Shown here: positions 9,806 to 21,321 of the stretch, in pieces
Position numbering within the stretch: position 1 is the stretch's first letter
Layout: each line of letters starts with the position of its first letter
NCBI GenBank assembly: GCA_019009955.1
Contig: CM032228.1
Coordinates: 70,760,001 to 70,824,000, forward strand
DNA length: 64,000 bases
From: Riptortus pedestris
Taxonomy: Eukaryota; Arthropoda; Insecta; Hemiptera; Alydidae
Reading direction: 5' to 3'
The notes under the pieces: model-generated
Told to the model about the DNA's origin: nothing
What the model saw: only the letters and a program-made list of their open reading frames with translations
Databases searched by the model: none
Made by a program: the position numbers and the translations under genes

Positions 9806-11059
9806 ATTATAAATTTAGTTTTAGTCACATACTCCGTTTTTATAATTATATTAAAACATATTTTAATGCAATAAAATTATAATTTGATGAGGAGAAGTAA
9901 GAATTATTGAAAAGTTCGTAAAAAATGAAACTCCGTCATGATACCTCGCTTTCTGGGGATATGGTTAGTACGAAAGTAGATTGTGTTGTGAGTTTCTATG
10001 TACATGGATAGTTAAAAAAAACTTCGGCATCGATAGACCAAATGAAACATGAGAGCAAGAGCTATGGTACCATATCACGGAATATTGTACTCTCAGTATA
10101 ATTGTAAATTCCTTCGATCACTACAAAAAGCATTCAGCATAACTTACCATATTCTCTTTGGTTTGCTATAAAACCAAAAGGCACTCGACACTTTTAACCT
10201 AAGCAGCCAACTGAAATAATCACCAAAAAAATAGATGTAATTTTTCTTTTATTTGTCCCGCCAATAGAATCGCATCCCTCTAAGTTTATATTCTAATGGA
10301 GAAAATACTAACATTTATTTATTCGGAAAAGTAAAGGTATGTATAATATTATACTATTACCATGGGCTAAAACACAAATTCCCTAAACTTAGCCATGATC
10401 TTATGGAAACTAATTTGCTTAAAACAGATATATGCAATGGTAGTAACATTTTTAGCAAGCTAATGAATAATACTAGAATTTCTATTGGTTGAGCCTGAAA
10501 AAAATAGAGGAATAGAGATTACTGAATAAAACTATAAGAAATAAAGCCAGGTGAATGTCTGATTGCAATATGCAAAGGGCCCCATGGAAAGAGTGTCCAG
10601 GTGTGTTTAATTGGGGTTCAATGGAACAGTGGACAGCAGGGGAGTTGTATTTCATTGGCCCGACGAAATAAATAAAAAAAAGAGAAAAAGACTATTGGGA
10701 AACGAATAAATTTTACTACTACTCCCACCTTCCATGTGAATATGAACCCAAAAGAATTTATTTTTTAAAAAACTTTATACAGACATTTGAAATTTTACGA
10801 ATTTCATGCAAGCAGTAGTCCGCCGATACTGCAAGGAATAGTGTCTTAACAACATTTGAGAGGAAATTTCAAAAGATCAATTGAATGATTACTACAATAA
10901 TTTCATTTAATTCTGTACAGCAAAATTAAATATCATCACTGTCATTCGCGGGAATGTAATTTATATTCAGTCAACGCATAACTGAAAGACCTCATTTCTA
11001 TGCCAAACGTAACACAGTTTTTACATGTGTTCTTTTCATATTTTAGCTCAAATGGCATA
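9806..11059. other. Unassigned AT-rich sequence
   Basis: No family shared with the window and no coding signal. A G-richer stretch lies near 10560-10660. Confidence 0.4.
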
Positions 11060-11596
11060 ACCATGTCCGAAAGATTTCTCTTGAGGGTCAATATCGAATT
11101 ATGAGTACGACCTCACTCATAATTTGATTTTCGAAAGTGTTTCTCAAATTTCCCTTGATCCTACCAAGGAGATGACGAAAATGAGGTCCGTTCAAAATTT
11201 GTATATATATATGTGTGTGTGTGTGTCTATTAACGCTCTACGGTCGAAATTTTGGTTTAATCGTTACCAAACTCGACATTTAAACGTTTTATGTTTAAAG
11301 GACTTAAAGTTCGTTAATGGCTGAAATCGGACTAGTGAGACTGGGAGGTGAAAGCAATTTTGAAAATTCGAAATATCTCTGTTATTATGAGTTGGATTGA
11401 AAAAATGAATAAAAACAATCTTATTGGAAATTAAATGTTCTATAAATGTTATTATATACGTTTTTTCACTATTTTGATTAGCAACCGAGATATTTGCATT
11501 TTTTTAGTTTTCATTCTTTAGTAAACCCCACTCCTATTCATGTAGTAGTGATAATAAGTAATTAAATACATTATTCGAAGCTTAAATACAAAATAT
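11060..11596 (+). mobile_element. HLE-1 copy, 3' truncated
   Basis: A degraded 5' end (gatttctcttgaggg), then 'gatcctaccaaggagatgacgaaaatgagg', a short (TA)n-(TG)n tract, 'acgctctacggtcgaaat', 'ctccgttat'-like and 'aaccgagatatttgcatt' blocks. It runs directly into the LTR at 11597. Confidence 0.8.
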
Positions 11597-12248
11597 TGTT
11601 GCGAAAATTAAATATATGAAAAATTAAACAGAGAGAGTCAAAGGTTCCGTCATATGGTCTCGCCCGTCCTCGGCAATACCAGATCTAGAAGAGCCCAGAC
11701 AATTCAGCTTTGATGTTTTCCGACAAGCTATAATATGGGACGCAGTCAGTCAGTTAGTTCTCAGCTCTCTTCAAGTGATCAACAGTGCGTTTTAGTTACA
11801 GTGCGGTAAAGTGTTTTATTTGAAGAACAGCGTTGTGCCGTGACTCTGTAAAAACAGTATAGTGCAGTATTTAAGACAGTGCAGTGTCGTTAACTTCAAG
11901 AAGATCAGTGCGGTGCCGTGATGTTGTAAAAACAGTATAGTGCGGTGTTTAAGACAGTGCTGTGTCGTTAAGTTCAAGAAGATCAGTGCGGTGCCGTGTT
12001 TTTGTGAACTTCAGTGATCGTGAGTGAATTATTGGACTTTGTAATAAGAAGAACAGTGAAGCTATCAGTTCATACTGTGACTAGTAGTTAAGAATTATTA
12101 ACCAAGTGGCCAATCTAATAAACAGCGTTTATTACTGTTTTTGTAATAAACGTAGCGATATTGTCTTCGTTGAACTTTTACTGTGTGAGATACTTCTCCA
12201 TAGGTGTTCAATATACCCACTTTAGTTGCAATACATACGTACACAACA
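11597..12248 (+). mobile_element. Solo LTR (candidate)
   Basis: A 652-bp segment beginning TGTTG and ending CAACA (5-bp terminal inverted repeat, TG…CA). ATAT stands on both sides (11593-11596 and 12249-12252), as for a 4-bp target duplication. It contains a CAGTCAGTCAGTTAG initiator-like run near 11743 and a TAATAAA poly(A)-like signal near 12144. No second copy exists in the window. The alternative is the 5' LTR of a lost element, since 'ccaaattggtccc' follows and could be a primer site. Confidence 0.6.
11822..12013 (+). repeat. About 78-bp tandem repeat inside the LTR
   Basis: About 2.5 units (11822-11897, 11898-11975, 11976-12013). Each has 'agaagatcagtgcggtgccgtg'-type and 'gtaaaaacagtatagtgc' blocks with minor differences. 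Such duplications are common in LTR regulatory regions. Confidence 0.8.
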
Positions 12249-12799
12249 ATATCCAAATTGGTCCCATACATCAATGAGCATGTCCTTAGTTACAGCATGT
12301 CACAGTTCCTAATTCTTGTTGGAGATACATAAACAATGACTTTTATAAACCCCCACAGGACAAAATCACATACAGGTCCGGTGACCTTGGAGGCCGGTAA
12401 TTTAAGGTTCGAAAAACTCCCCAACTGTATGAATATATACTTCTCAAGCGAATTGAGATATGTTATTCCTGTGACAGTGTTCTTGGCAAAGAAAAATGGG
12501 ACATATACATTTTTTCATGAAACAACACAAAACAAACTAAATTTTGGAGACCCTCTCATGTTGTTCAACTTCATGGTTGTTATGTAGCCCAAAATCTCAC
12601 ATTACGGGAGTTTATCTTTCATTTAAAGGAGATATTGCCTCATCCCTAAACACTAAGTGTGTAATAAAACTGTCTTCGTTCTCACTTTCTATCCTGTCAA
12701 TAACAAAATTACATTACTCCAGAAGTCGTTCTTACTAACATGTGTAAACATCGCCGCAACACGTGGAATATACTTTGAAATTTGTTTGTGTATGTGCTA
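12249..12799. other. Unassigned sequence
   Basis: Contains an 83-codon frame (12336-12587) of balanced composition with no recognisable domain. Not shared elsewhere in the window. Confidence 0.35.
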
Positions 12800-13340
12800 A
12801 AGAAAGGAGTATTGTTAATATGAGCGATTTAATGCATTACTCCTTAGATATTTTAAACATCATATATTTTTCTATCCTAATTCATCAGAATGCCTGAACA
12901 AACTTATATCATATGCTTATTTAGATGAAATCATTTTTTTTTACGGAAACTAGATTTATTTGACCCCTAGAACGTTAATACATTCGCCAATATTCGCCTA
13001 ATAGACAGTCATACTTCATGCGCACAACTGAAAATATGACTAATTTGAAGACAAGAAATGGATTACTTGGAGCTTCCGTAATGCAGCATTTATTTTAGGA
13101 CAGGAAACCATTATTATATCCATTAGTTTCGGGACAACAAGCAATCCAATAATAAATTTGTCTAAATGTTTATATGTCGGGTGAAACAAATGAATGCCAC
13201 CACTTTCACCGTTCATGTTACAGAGTATGTGTGTTATTGGTGAAAATTACGGGATGTTTTTGTGCATACAATATTTAGATTTCCACGGGAATCGATTTCT
13301 ATTTATTCTATACGTCAACGTTGGATTACAGGGTTAGTCT
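12800..13340 (+). repeat. REP-4 copy 1
   Basis: Aligns with 19680-20160. Shared landmarks in order: 'agaatgcctgaacaaa', 'atttatttgatccc'-like, 'caccaatattcgc', 'ggattacttgg', 'ccattattatatc-attagtttcggga'. Termini are not defined and no coding frame is present. Confidence 0.75.
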
Positions 13341-13947
13341 TTTGAAAAGTGATTTTGCAAAATCATTTTAAATAATTAAATCTCTACTTTGTCCCTTGTC
13401 TCTCAACGTATTTAAAACCTAGTAATAAAAAAAATAATCAAGAGCCATCGGGAATATATTATATAGCAGAAGGAATGTTTATTGATAATAAGAATCCCGA
13501 CCCACAGGTCGAAACACCAATAAAACAATTCGACAAAAACATTTGTTAATTAATGTTCAATTAACAAAGAAAGATTTGACCCCACTTAATTAACTATGCT
13601 TGAGCTGAAGTTTCTTCTTCTTCCGATATAGTTGGCCCTCCTTCCTATCTATTCATTCTATCTACAAATCGTTTCTTGTCAAGATGACACAAGTTCATGA
13701 ACTCTGGGCCAAAGTTCGTTATTCCCCGAGGCACGCAACTTTAGTTTGAAAGCTAATTCTAACTCCGACTCCTAGTATTTGCTACAAATTGCTTTTGCTT
13801 TTCTCTTGTCGAGTTCCTTTTATGTTCAACGAACCTTTTTTAGGTTAATCAACGGGTCGTTCCCAACCTTTTTAACATAATAAATGTTTTACCTAAAAGG
13901 TGATAATATAATAATTGGTAATGAAATTCACTTCCCATGTGTATTTT

Positions 13948-13949
<2 letters not shown>
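13341..13949. other. Unassigned AT-rich sequence
   Basis: No repeat family and no coding signal recognised. Confidence 0.4.

Positions 13950-13993
<44 letters not shown>
13950..13993. repeat. (TA)n microsatellite
   Basis: An uninterrupted TA run adjoins the presumed 3' end of a LINE tail on its right. Confidence 0.95.
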
Positions 13994-13996
<3 letters not shown>

Positions 13997-14290
13997 ACTT
14001 ATTCAAATGAGTTTCGCTACGCCGGCGATCCACTTATTAACCAATTATCAAACACCAAAAAAATAACGAAAAAGAGGGGAAAGGAAAATTGTGGAACACG
14101 GTGATTCCTGAAACTGGTCATTAGCATACCAGTATATATGTAAGAAAATATATTGATTATGGAAACATTAGAGTAATGAAAATAATATTAATAAAAATAT
14201 AAGTATGAAAGGGAGAAAAAAAGCAAAAACCAAAAAAAAAATTAAAAATAAATAAATAAATTGTATTTAAGTTTTATAAAATTAGCAAAT
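13994..14290 (-). mobile_element. LINE 3'-UTR fragment
   Basis: Matches the minus-strand 3' end of the LINE at 26700-27428. Both share 'caaatgagttNcgcNacgcNggcgat', 'atggaaacat-agagtaatga', and purine/A-rich stretches in the same order. Only non-coding sequence remains. Confidence 0.65.
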
Positions 14291-14578
14291 GAGTCATATT
14301 TACACCTAATATAAACACAATTTACTCACAAAATGCAGGTACTTATCAAAAACGAGAGTTGTTGATATTACCGGGCGATGATAACGTAGTAGTTTTTTGC
14401 CCTAAAACCTTATACAACAAACGAACAATTAGAAAATACCCAAACCAGCCCAAAATTATGTATAAGAAAATCAAAATATCAGAATCTCCTAAAATGATAT
14501 ATACTCATTTATGTCTAAATAATTGTTGTTATCTATTAACGTTCACTTTATGTTGCTATACCTAATTTCCAATCAAAA
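14291..14578. other. Unassigned AT-rich sequence
   Basis: No recognisable element. A 68-codon frame here looks random. Confidence 0.35.
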
Positions 14579-14712
14579 AGTGGTCACACTTTATAGCCAG
14601 GGTGGGACTAAACATTTTTCTAGTGGTTTCCGCATTAAATAAATTCCTCTTGTCATCGCAAGGGTAGAACCCACAATTTTAGGTCTACAAAGTTTCCAAC
14701 GAATTAACTCAC
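14579..14712 (-). mobile_element. Degraded SINE-1 copy
   Basis: Recognisable by 'tatagccagggtgggactaa', 'attaaataaattcct' and a mutated B-box region. The head is eroded. Confidence 0.6.
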
Positions 14713-15771
14713 AAGTATCTATTATGGCCTTTAAAATTTATTATTATTATTAAGATAACTCCATTATAAATTACAAGACTTTTTCTTCTCAATACAAAAA
14801 GAACGAGTGTGAAAGACCATGTAAGCTAACATCTAAAATTGTAAGAAATAAATCAATGTTATACTAGTTCTTAATTTCAAAATAAAATACCCTCAAGGGT
14901 ATTTCTAAGGTCTTTTTTGCAAAGATGGCTACAATTATATTATATTACGTTAAGTTGTGAGCTGGTTCCATGTAGTATATGTAATTACTATGTTGAAACC
15001 TGTGAGGTCTGGCATTACTGGCACATCGAAATCGGGCATTATGAAAAACTTACATTTTTAAACGCATGTCATCTGTGAGATTCTCTCGGCCAAAACACGC
15101 ACAAACTGCTCTGGACGCACGCTCACCGGCATCAGAATTGTCGAGCTAGACGACCTTGAGGAATACTAGGGCGGGGGACCAGGCTCCCCTCCCTCCATCA
15201 AACTTATGACGAAAAAACAGAACTGGTCATCTGTGAGATGACGCGCGTGTATTGGAGTTTTAAGTATTGAAAAGTTAGTGTATACTCATTCATGGTTGTT
15301 CGTAAGAAAATGAAATTAGAAATGGAATATTTGACCAGATTGATACTCGTACGGTAAGAGCGTCAAACAATAAATTAATTTAATTTAATAAATCTCTTAT
15401 AATAATATTAATTTAGTAAATATCTAAAAAATAAAAACCGATTAGCTAGTAAAGTACTATTAACAAAGAAGTAAAAATAAGTTCATAGAGCAGCATACAA
15501 CTCGACTTCAAGAGGTCACTTTAAAGTCATACCAATTTAACCTGCATTTCCCCAAAATGTCCAAGAAAGGAAACCATAGAATCTCGACCGAAGAACAGTA
15601 GTTTACACTTGTTTTACGTGTTAGCTAGGGATGGGGCTCTTAATAAATGATAGGACATAATATTAAATAAATATTTGATGTATGATGATGTAGCTTGAGA
15701 GTTATTCTAGCGTGCATGGAGCCTACTCACTTTTAGAACACGTGAAATAATGTAAATAAAATTAATGATGG
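14713..15771. other. Unassigned; GC-rich patch at 15080-15200
   Basis: AT-rich except for about 120 bases of GC-rich sequence around 15080-15200 with no frame or family I recognise. Confidence 0.4.
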
Positions 15772-15999
15772 AGGTTCAGGTTAGCTATGCGAGTTAAAGC
15801 GTTGGCTTTAATCTCACATGGTAAACCAAGAGTGGCGAGTTCTATTCCTTCCTGGGCAAAGGAATTTATTTAGTGATGAACACAATAAATAAAATCCTTA
15901 GGCACCCCTGGGTAGAAAAAGGGTGGTATCCTTTAGATAAACTGTTCCATTATGGCATTTTTATTATTAGCCATAGTAGCAAAAAGTGGACGTTAATAA
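15772..15999 (+). mobile_element. SINE-1 copy
   Basis: Near full length: 'ggttcaggttagctatgcgagttaaagcg' to 'aaaagtggacgttaata'. The B-box reads GAGTTCTATTCC. Confidence 0.85.
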
Positions 16000-16274
16000 A
16001 CAACATATAACTTAATGATGGCCTTTGGTTGACATATAAAGCCAAAAAATATAGAATGCCAAATCATGCATTTTTGTGCTAGATATTTGGTTAAAGATTT
16101 TGATTTGTTCATACAGGAGCACCCACAACTAGGCAACTTGGCTCAATGTTTAAGAATGTAAAATAAAATCAAAATTATAGATAAATAACAAAAAAAAAAG
16201 GACAAAAGAACAAAGCAAACACGATAAATAAACATTAAATACAAGTAATAAAAACAACAAATAAACATTAGACT

Positions 16275-16436
16275 AGGGGCTCAGGTTAGCCATGTCAGTT
16301 AAAGCGTCGACCTTAATCTCATAGGGTAAATCTAGAGTGGCCAGTTCGATTCCCGCCCTGGCTATAAAAGATTGGTAACCTGTAGATAACCCTTCCCAAT
16401 AAGCCTTAGTTACAAAAAGTGGACGTTAATAAATAG
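16275..16436 (+). mobile_element. SINE-1 copy with internal deletion
   Basis: The head, B-box and tail are present. About 60 bp between the B-box ('cccgccctggc') and the hairpin block is missing. Confidence 0.85.
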
Positions 16437-16634
16437 TTTAATTTAAACATGAGACTAGTAATAAAGACGACAATAAAAAAATTATGTTACTCCCATATAC
16501 TAGTACATTAATATTACCAAAAATTGTACAGAATTACATTAAATTTCTCACTAACTCAAAATCAAAAAGGAGAGAAGTTAAATTTTTAAAAACGAATTAA
16601 TTTTTTTAAGGTTTCTAAAACATTAATCTATACC

Positions 16635-16859
16635 AAGGGCTCAGGTTAGCCATGCAAGTTAAAACGTTGCTTTTAATCTCATATAGTATACCTAGTCTGG
16701 GGAGTTCAATTCCCGCATGGGCAATAGGAATTTATTAAGTGATGAACTCATTAAATAAAATCCTCAGTGCCACTCTGGCTTGGAAAGGGTGGTAACCTGT
16801 AGATAACCCGACCCAATTAGCCATATTAGCACCAAGTGGACGTTAATAAATAATAATAA
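16635..16859 (+). mobile_element. SINE-1 copy
   Basis: 'gggctcaggttagccatgcaagtt' through 'gtggacgttaataaataataat', full length with scattered substitutions. Confidence 0.87.
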
Positions 16860-17979
16860 TTATCTATACATCTTCTGTCATATGTGATGAAGAGGGGATC
16901 ACTTTCATTTCTTTTTCTTTCATTGCTCCAAATGTAGCGCTCGGACAGGTTGAGTAGCAAATATACAACTAAATGTAGCTACTAAGCAACAGGAATAGGC
17001 AGGGTATTTTATCAAATAAATATGCAAAAGCAGCTTGGGAGGGGATTAGTAATAAATTTTGTCAACTAAGTGATTAATAGTTGGTTAAGTTGGGGAGACG
17101 AAGGCAACAGGATGAGGTATGTACATAGCCGGATTGCTTAGTTGAGGGAATGGGAGCAGAGATGCAATCAGCTGTTCAAACACCATCCTCTGCTACATAT
17201 ATATCTATCCAGTCCATGTCAAACCCCCTTCTTCCATGGATTACTCTTGATTGACGGCTTCGGCAGATATCGTCATTCTCCGCCCCTTTCCGCCCCCCTT
17301 TATCACTAATACACCACTAGCATTCATAACTCTAAATTGTATACAGTTTCCCCGCCGGAGAATATTTCTACTCGAATCTCTTTTCAGGCACTATCAAAAA
17401 TCGGATTGATGAATACGTATGATATATGGCGCGCAACATGAATTTTTCAGTATCTGTTCATTTTCATTGGAATCAATTGTGGAAACACGTTTTGTAATTA
17501 TCGATCTAACATTTTTTTTTAATTTCGACGAACTCGTGTCGTTTTATTCGTCAAATCTTCCTTCCGTTTTGAATAAATTTCCTTCTCTTAATTGTCACAT
17601 TGTATATCCACACGGATATGGGCAAATTTTAATAATAAAAATGGTAACAATTTACAGAATAATAACCTGATTGCAGAGAGACTAATTAAAGTGATTGACT
17701 ATTACAATAAAATTTGACAAATTACACAGTTTATTCTAAAAAAAAAATAAAAAATTGAAAAAACGGCTATTCAGTCTAATGATATGTGACAAAAGAAACG
17801 AACTGATCAATGGGGACTTTTTCGTCCCACGTCCGTTACTTTTGTTGATAACTGCTACCTTAAATGATTATTTTATTGTAAATAACAGATGTTTTTAACA
17901 AAATAAATATACAAACATTATTAATAAACATTATTCAAAAATCATTCTGGGTTCCAAAAGTTGGACATATCATTTCAAA
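16860..17979. other. Unassigned; partly unique-looking sequence
   Basis: The stretch 17090-17400 is GC-richer and matches no repeat in the window. A TTTTCAG acceptor-like site lies near 17380. The 83-codon frame 17419-17670 is not recognised. Nothing here can be called a gene. Confidence 0.35.
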
Positions 17980-18321
17980 TTACATTAAACAAATCATCGC
18001 CTTCATCATAGCCCACTGTTGTGGATGCATTTTACCTGCATAGTATTTTCTTTTGATGAACCATGACTCATAAATTGCCACAGACATTCCAATACCACCT
18101 ATTGTTACTGTATTTTGTATTAAAGAGAGAGCATAAATGGTCATGGTTTCTGGTGACATGAGTTCATCAAGAAGTTTTATACTTTTTGTCCAAGAATATA
18201 TAAACAATAAAGTCATATTCAATGGATATTTTGTATATTGGAACCACGTACCTTCTCTTATTTCAAATTCCGAACGACAGCTTTTTTTATAGCAAGGCCA
18301 TCTGAATGATTTCTCATCTTT
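17980..18321 (-). pseudogene. Fossil Merlin / ISXO2-like DDE transposase fragment
   Basis: A 113-codon open stretch on the minus strand is closed by TAA at both ends (18322-18324 upstream). In order it shows: a cysteine pair in RWPCYKKSC, then IREGTWF and KYPL with the hydrophobic/W segment LLFIYSW, as in the N-terminal zinc-binding and helix region of Merlin/IS1016/ISXO2 transposases. It then shows IGGIGMSVAIYESWFIKRKYYAGK and a QW, matching the family's GGPGxxVEIDExxFGKRKYxRG…GQWV block. The catalytic Asp of that block is Tyr here and the rest of the DDE domain is missing, so it is dead. Terminal inverted repeats were not found. The call rests on motif order recognised by eye. Confidence 0.68.
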
Positions 18322-18387
18322 TTACATGTTTCATAAGACGGTTAGACTCACATATGCGTTCTTTATGAATTATTTCGTTCTTATTAT

Positions 18388-18603
18388 TATTTATGAAGGT
18401 CTACTTTTTGCTACTATGACTAATTGAGATGGGTTATCTGCAGGTTACCAACCTTTTTAGCAAGGATTGGACTAAGGAGTTTATTTAATAAGATCACCAC
18501 TGCAAAATTCCTATTTGCAAAGGCGGGAATCAAAATCGTCACTTGTGGTTTACAATTTGAGATAAAGGCCAACGCTTTAACTCACATGGCAAACCTGAGC
18601 CAA
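18388..18603 (-). mobile_element. SINE-1 copy
   Basis: Near full length on the minus strand, from 'ggtctactttttgctac' (tail) to 'catggcaaacctgagcc' (head). It lies close to the transposase fragment. Confidence 0.82.
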
Positions 18604-18702
18604 AATTGTATAGTTGATGTCATATAATTGTTTATATAAATTAAACGAAGCCAAGGCAATATCAAGAATTTTCTACAGTTATGTTGATAATATAAAAAAA
18701 TA

Positions 18703-18815
18703 AATTATTTATTAACGTCCACTTTTTGCAACTAAGGCTAATTGGGACGGCTTATCTACTGGTTACCACCCTTTTCTAGCCAGGGTGGGACTGAGGATTT
18801 TATTTAATGATTTTT
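18703..18815 (-). mobile_element. SINE-1 3' half
   Basis: Tail, hairpin block ('accacccttttctagccagggtggga') and 'ttatttaatga' only. The tRNA-like head is missing (5' truncated). Confidence 0.85.
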
Positions 18816-18852
18816 TAAAATGATGTTGATAACATAATTATTATTATTATTA

Positions 18853-19068
18853 TTATTTATTAACGTCCACTTTTTGCCACTCAGGCTAATTAGGACGGGT
18901 TATTTCAGGTGACCTCCCTTTCCTAGCCAGGGTGGGACTTAGGATGTTATTTAATGAATTTCGTCACTATATAATTTCCTTTGCCCAGGCGAGAATCGAA
19001 CTCGCCACTCTAGGTTTACCATGTGAGATTAAGATCAACGCTTAAACTCACATGGCTAACCTGAGCCC
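18853..19068 (-). mobile_element. SINE-1 copy, full length
   Basis: Runs from (TTA)n + 'ttaacgtccactttttgcc' to 'catggctaacctgagcccc', with the intact B-box complement GGCGAGAATCGAACTCGCC. Confidence 0.9.
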
Positions 19069-19679
19069 CATTTGTTGATAACATAAGAATAAATAATAAA
19101 TATAAACATGTGTTATTCTAAGTAACTGATTTTACTAAGAGTAACTCGAGGGGAGAAAACAAATAAGACCCGATGATCAATCAAAAGGAAAGTAATTAAC
19201 GAAAAAGATTAATCAAGCTAATATACTAATTAATTTATCTAATTGAATGGAGATGATGAGCCTCTCAAAAACTTAGCATTCAAAGCCTTTAGCACGATGG
19301 AGTCGTTTTCTAGCTACAGTCTTGAGAAAAACATGCTTGTTTGTTTTTTTCTATTACTTACAGCTTCTTCTGTCAAAGTTATATAGAGTCTTTACTTCTC
19401 AGAAAAAAATAGAAATGGAGAAATAAATCTGGCCAATCCGATTGCAAGATAATCTAGTCAAAGATCTATCAATTTTCAGTATATGTTTTTCTTCCAGGGC
19501 CTTGGACATTTTTTTCCATCCTGATTTGTTTCTGACATTTCAGTTTGACTTTGGTCAATGACATCAAAGCCATCTCTTCTGGTAGAAATTTTGACTCCTG
19601 TCAGACGGGTTCCAAAGACTTTACTCGAGACATGTAAAATGCCTTAATAGAATTGGGCTTTTGTTTGTATTAAGGAGTA
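19069..19679. other. Unassigned AT-rich sequence
   Basis: No recognised repeat or gene. Confidence 0.4.
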
Positions 19680-20160
19680 TTAAGGAGATGAGCATTGTCA
19701 ATATGAATGATTTTATACTTTATTATTCATACTTCTATCGTTTTACAACAGAATGCCTGAACAAAATTTTATCATGTTTTCCACGGATGCTATGATACAA
19801 ATCGTTTTATTTTGACGGGAAACTGGATTTATTTGATCCCAAGTGCGATTATCAATTCACCAATATTCGCGCGACAGACATTCCACCTTTCATGCTCAAA
19901 ACTATACATTTTACTAATTTGATGAGAATAAATGGATTATTTGGTGTTTCCGTTATCTAATATTTATATTTAGGTGGGAATACCATTATTATATCAATTA
20001 GTTTCGGGATAACAGCATTTATAATCATAAATTTTTCTAACCGGTTTTATCTCGTGTAAAAGGGTAGGATTTTCTGCATCCAATCATTATATTTCCACGG
20101 GAAACCATTTCTATTTCATCGACGGGAAACACGGCTACTTCATAATAAAAGGGGCAATTA
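19680..20160 (+). repeat. REP-4 copy 2
   Basis: Same landmark order as 12800-13340, moderately diverged. Also shares 'ccacggga' with the end of copy 1. Confidence 0.75.
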
Positions 20161-20702
20161 TTTATAGAAGAAAACTACTTTAAAAAAAAAAAAATATTTT
20201 TTTTCTTAAATTGTTTAAGAATCTTAAATGAGTTCATAAACAACATATAATAAATGATACCAAAACACCAATAACAAAAATAAAAAAAATCACCTGTTAT
20301 TTGCAAAAAAACTCCCTTCCGATTTATCAAACTGCAAGCGTAAATCTTCACTCTGTATCTGGCCTTTTATTTTTTTTTATCATTAGTTCTTAGCTTCCTC
20401 CCATTCATTATTTTTTTAATTTTAAACTCTTATTCCATATATACTCAGAAATGTTTTAGGCAGGCATTTACATTTCAAAGTCTAGCACAGTGCAATCAAA
20501 AATTGGTATAATTTTTATTACATCATTAGTTTATTCATTTGAATTACATTACGTCCCAGAAAGACCGAAACAAAATTGAGCAAAACTGAACTGGACAAGT
20601 ATATTTATATTATGCCACGTTTTATTTCTTCTGCAGCCTGCCGCGATTCTATGAAGAGCTCTCAACTTGATAGATTGAAGAGCTTAGAAAAGATAGCCTA
20701 CG
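20161..20702. other. Unassigned AT-rich sequence
   Basis: Poly(A) and poly(T) runs. The 60-codon frame at 20576-20758 runs into the MITE and is not a gene. Confidence 0.4.
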
Positions 20703-20710
20703 CCCTAAAT

Positions 20711-21313
20711 CAGGGATTCCCAAACTATTTTGGGCAAGAGACGCCTTTTCCAAAATGAACTCATTTCTCAGACCCCCATAGCCAAATTACTTAAAATAAT
20801 CATATATTTCGATTTTTTCCTATGATAAAAAATAATTAACAGTTTATAAACTTAACTGAACTTAGTCGGTTAAGTGAGTAAATTTGACATATTTTTCTCA
20901 TGAAAATTTAAGAAAATAAGTTAATATAAAATTTAGTAAATGCCAAGCGTAATTAATAATTATTAATACAAATTACGTAGAAATACTTATGTTGGTAATT
21001 ATTTTTAGAAAAAAACATCAGAATAGCAAAGTGAAGATAAAAAAATAATAAGTTCAGTGTGATGAATGAACTTGAGTTTTTAGAAGTACAAGAATGGCAC
21101 TCCCTACTAAAATATTAGTAATTCTTATAACAAATTGATCTAGGTTACACAGCTTATACAGTATCTTGAATGTTTCAAATAAGAGCTTGAGTTAATTAAT
21201 AGGAGTCGATTTTTAGACCTCGAAATCCTACAAAATTAGTTTTCGTTTATGTCAACCCCTGGGAAACCGAGATCGAAGCCAAGGGGTCGACATCAACCAG
21301 CTGGGAATCCCAG
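20711..21313. mobile_element. hAT-like non-autonomous element (MITE)
   Basis: Begins CAGGGATTCCCAAACT, a typical hAT terminal sequence, and ends GGGAATCCCAG, giving a terminal inverted repeat of about 12 bp (CAGGGATTCCCA / CTGGGATTCCCA). The 8-bp flanks ccctaaat (20703-20710) and ctctaaat (21314-21321) match at 7 of 8 positions, the hAT duplication length. No transposase frame remains in its 603 bp. Confidence 0.72.
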
Positions 21314-21321
21314 CTCTAAAT

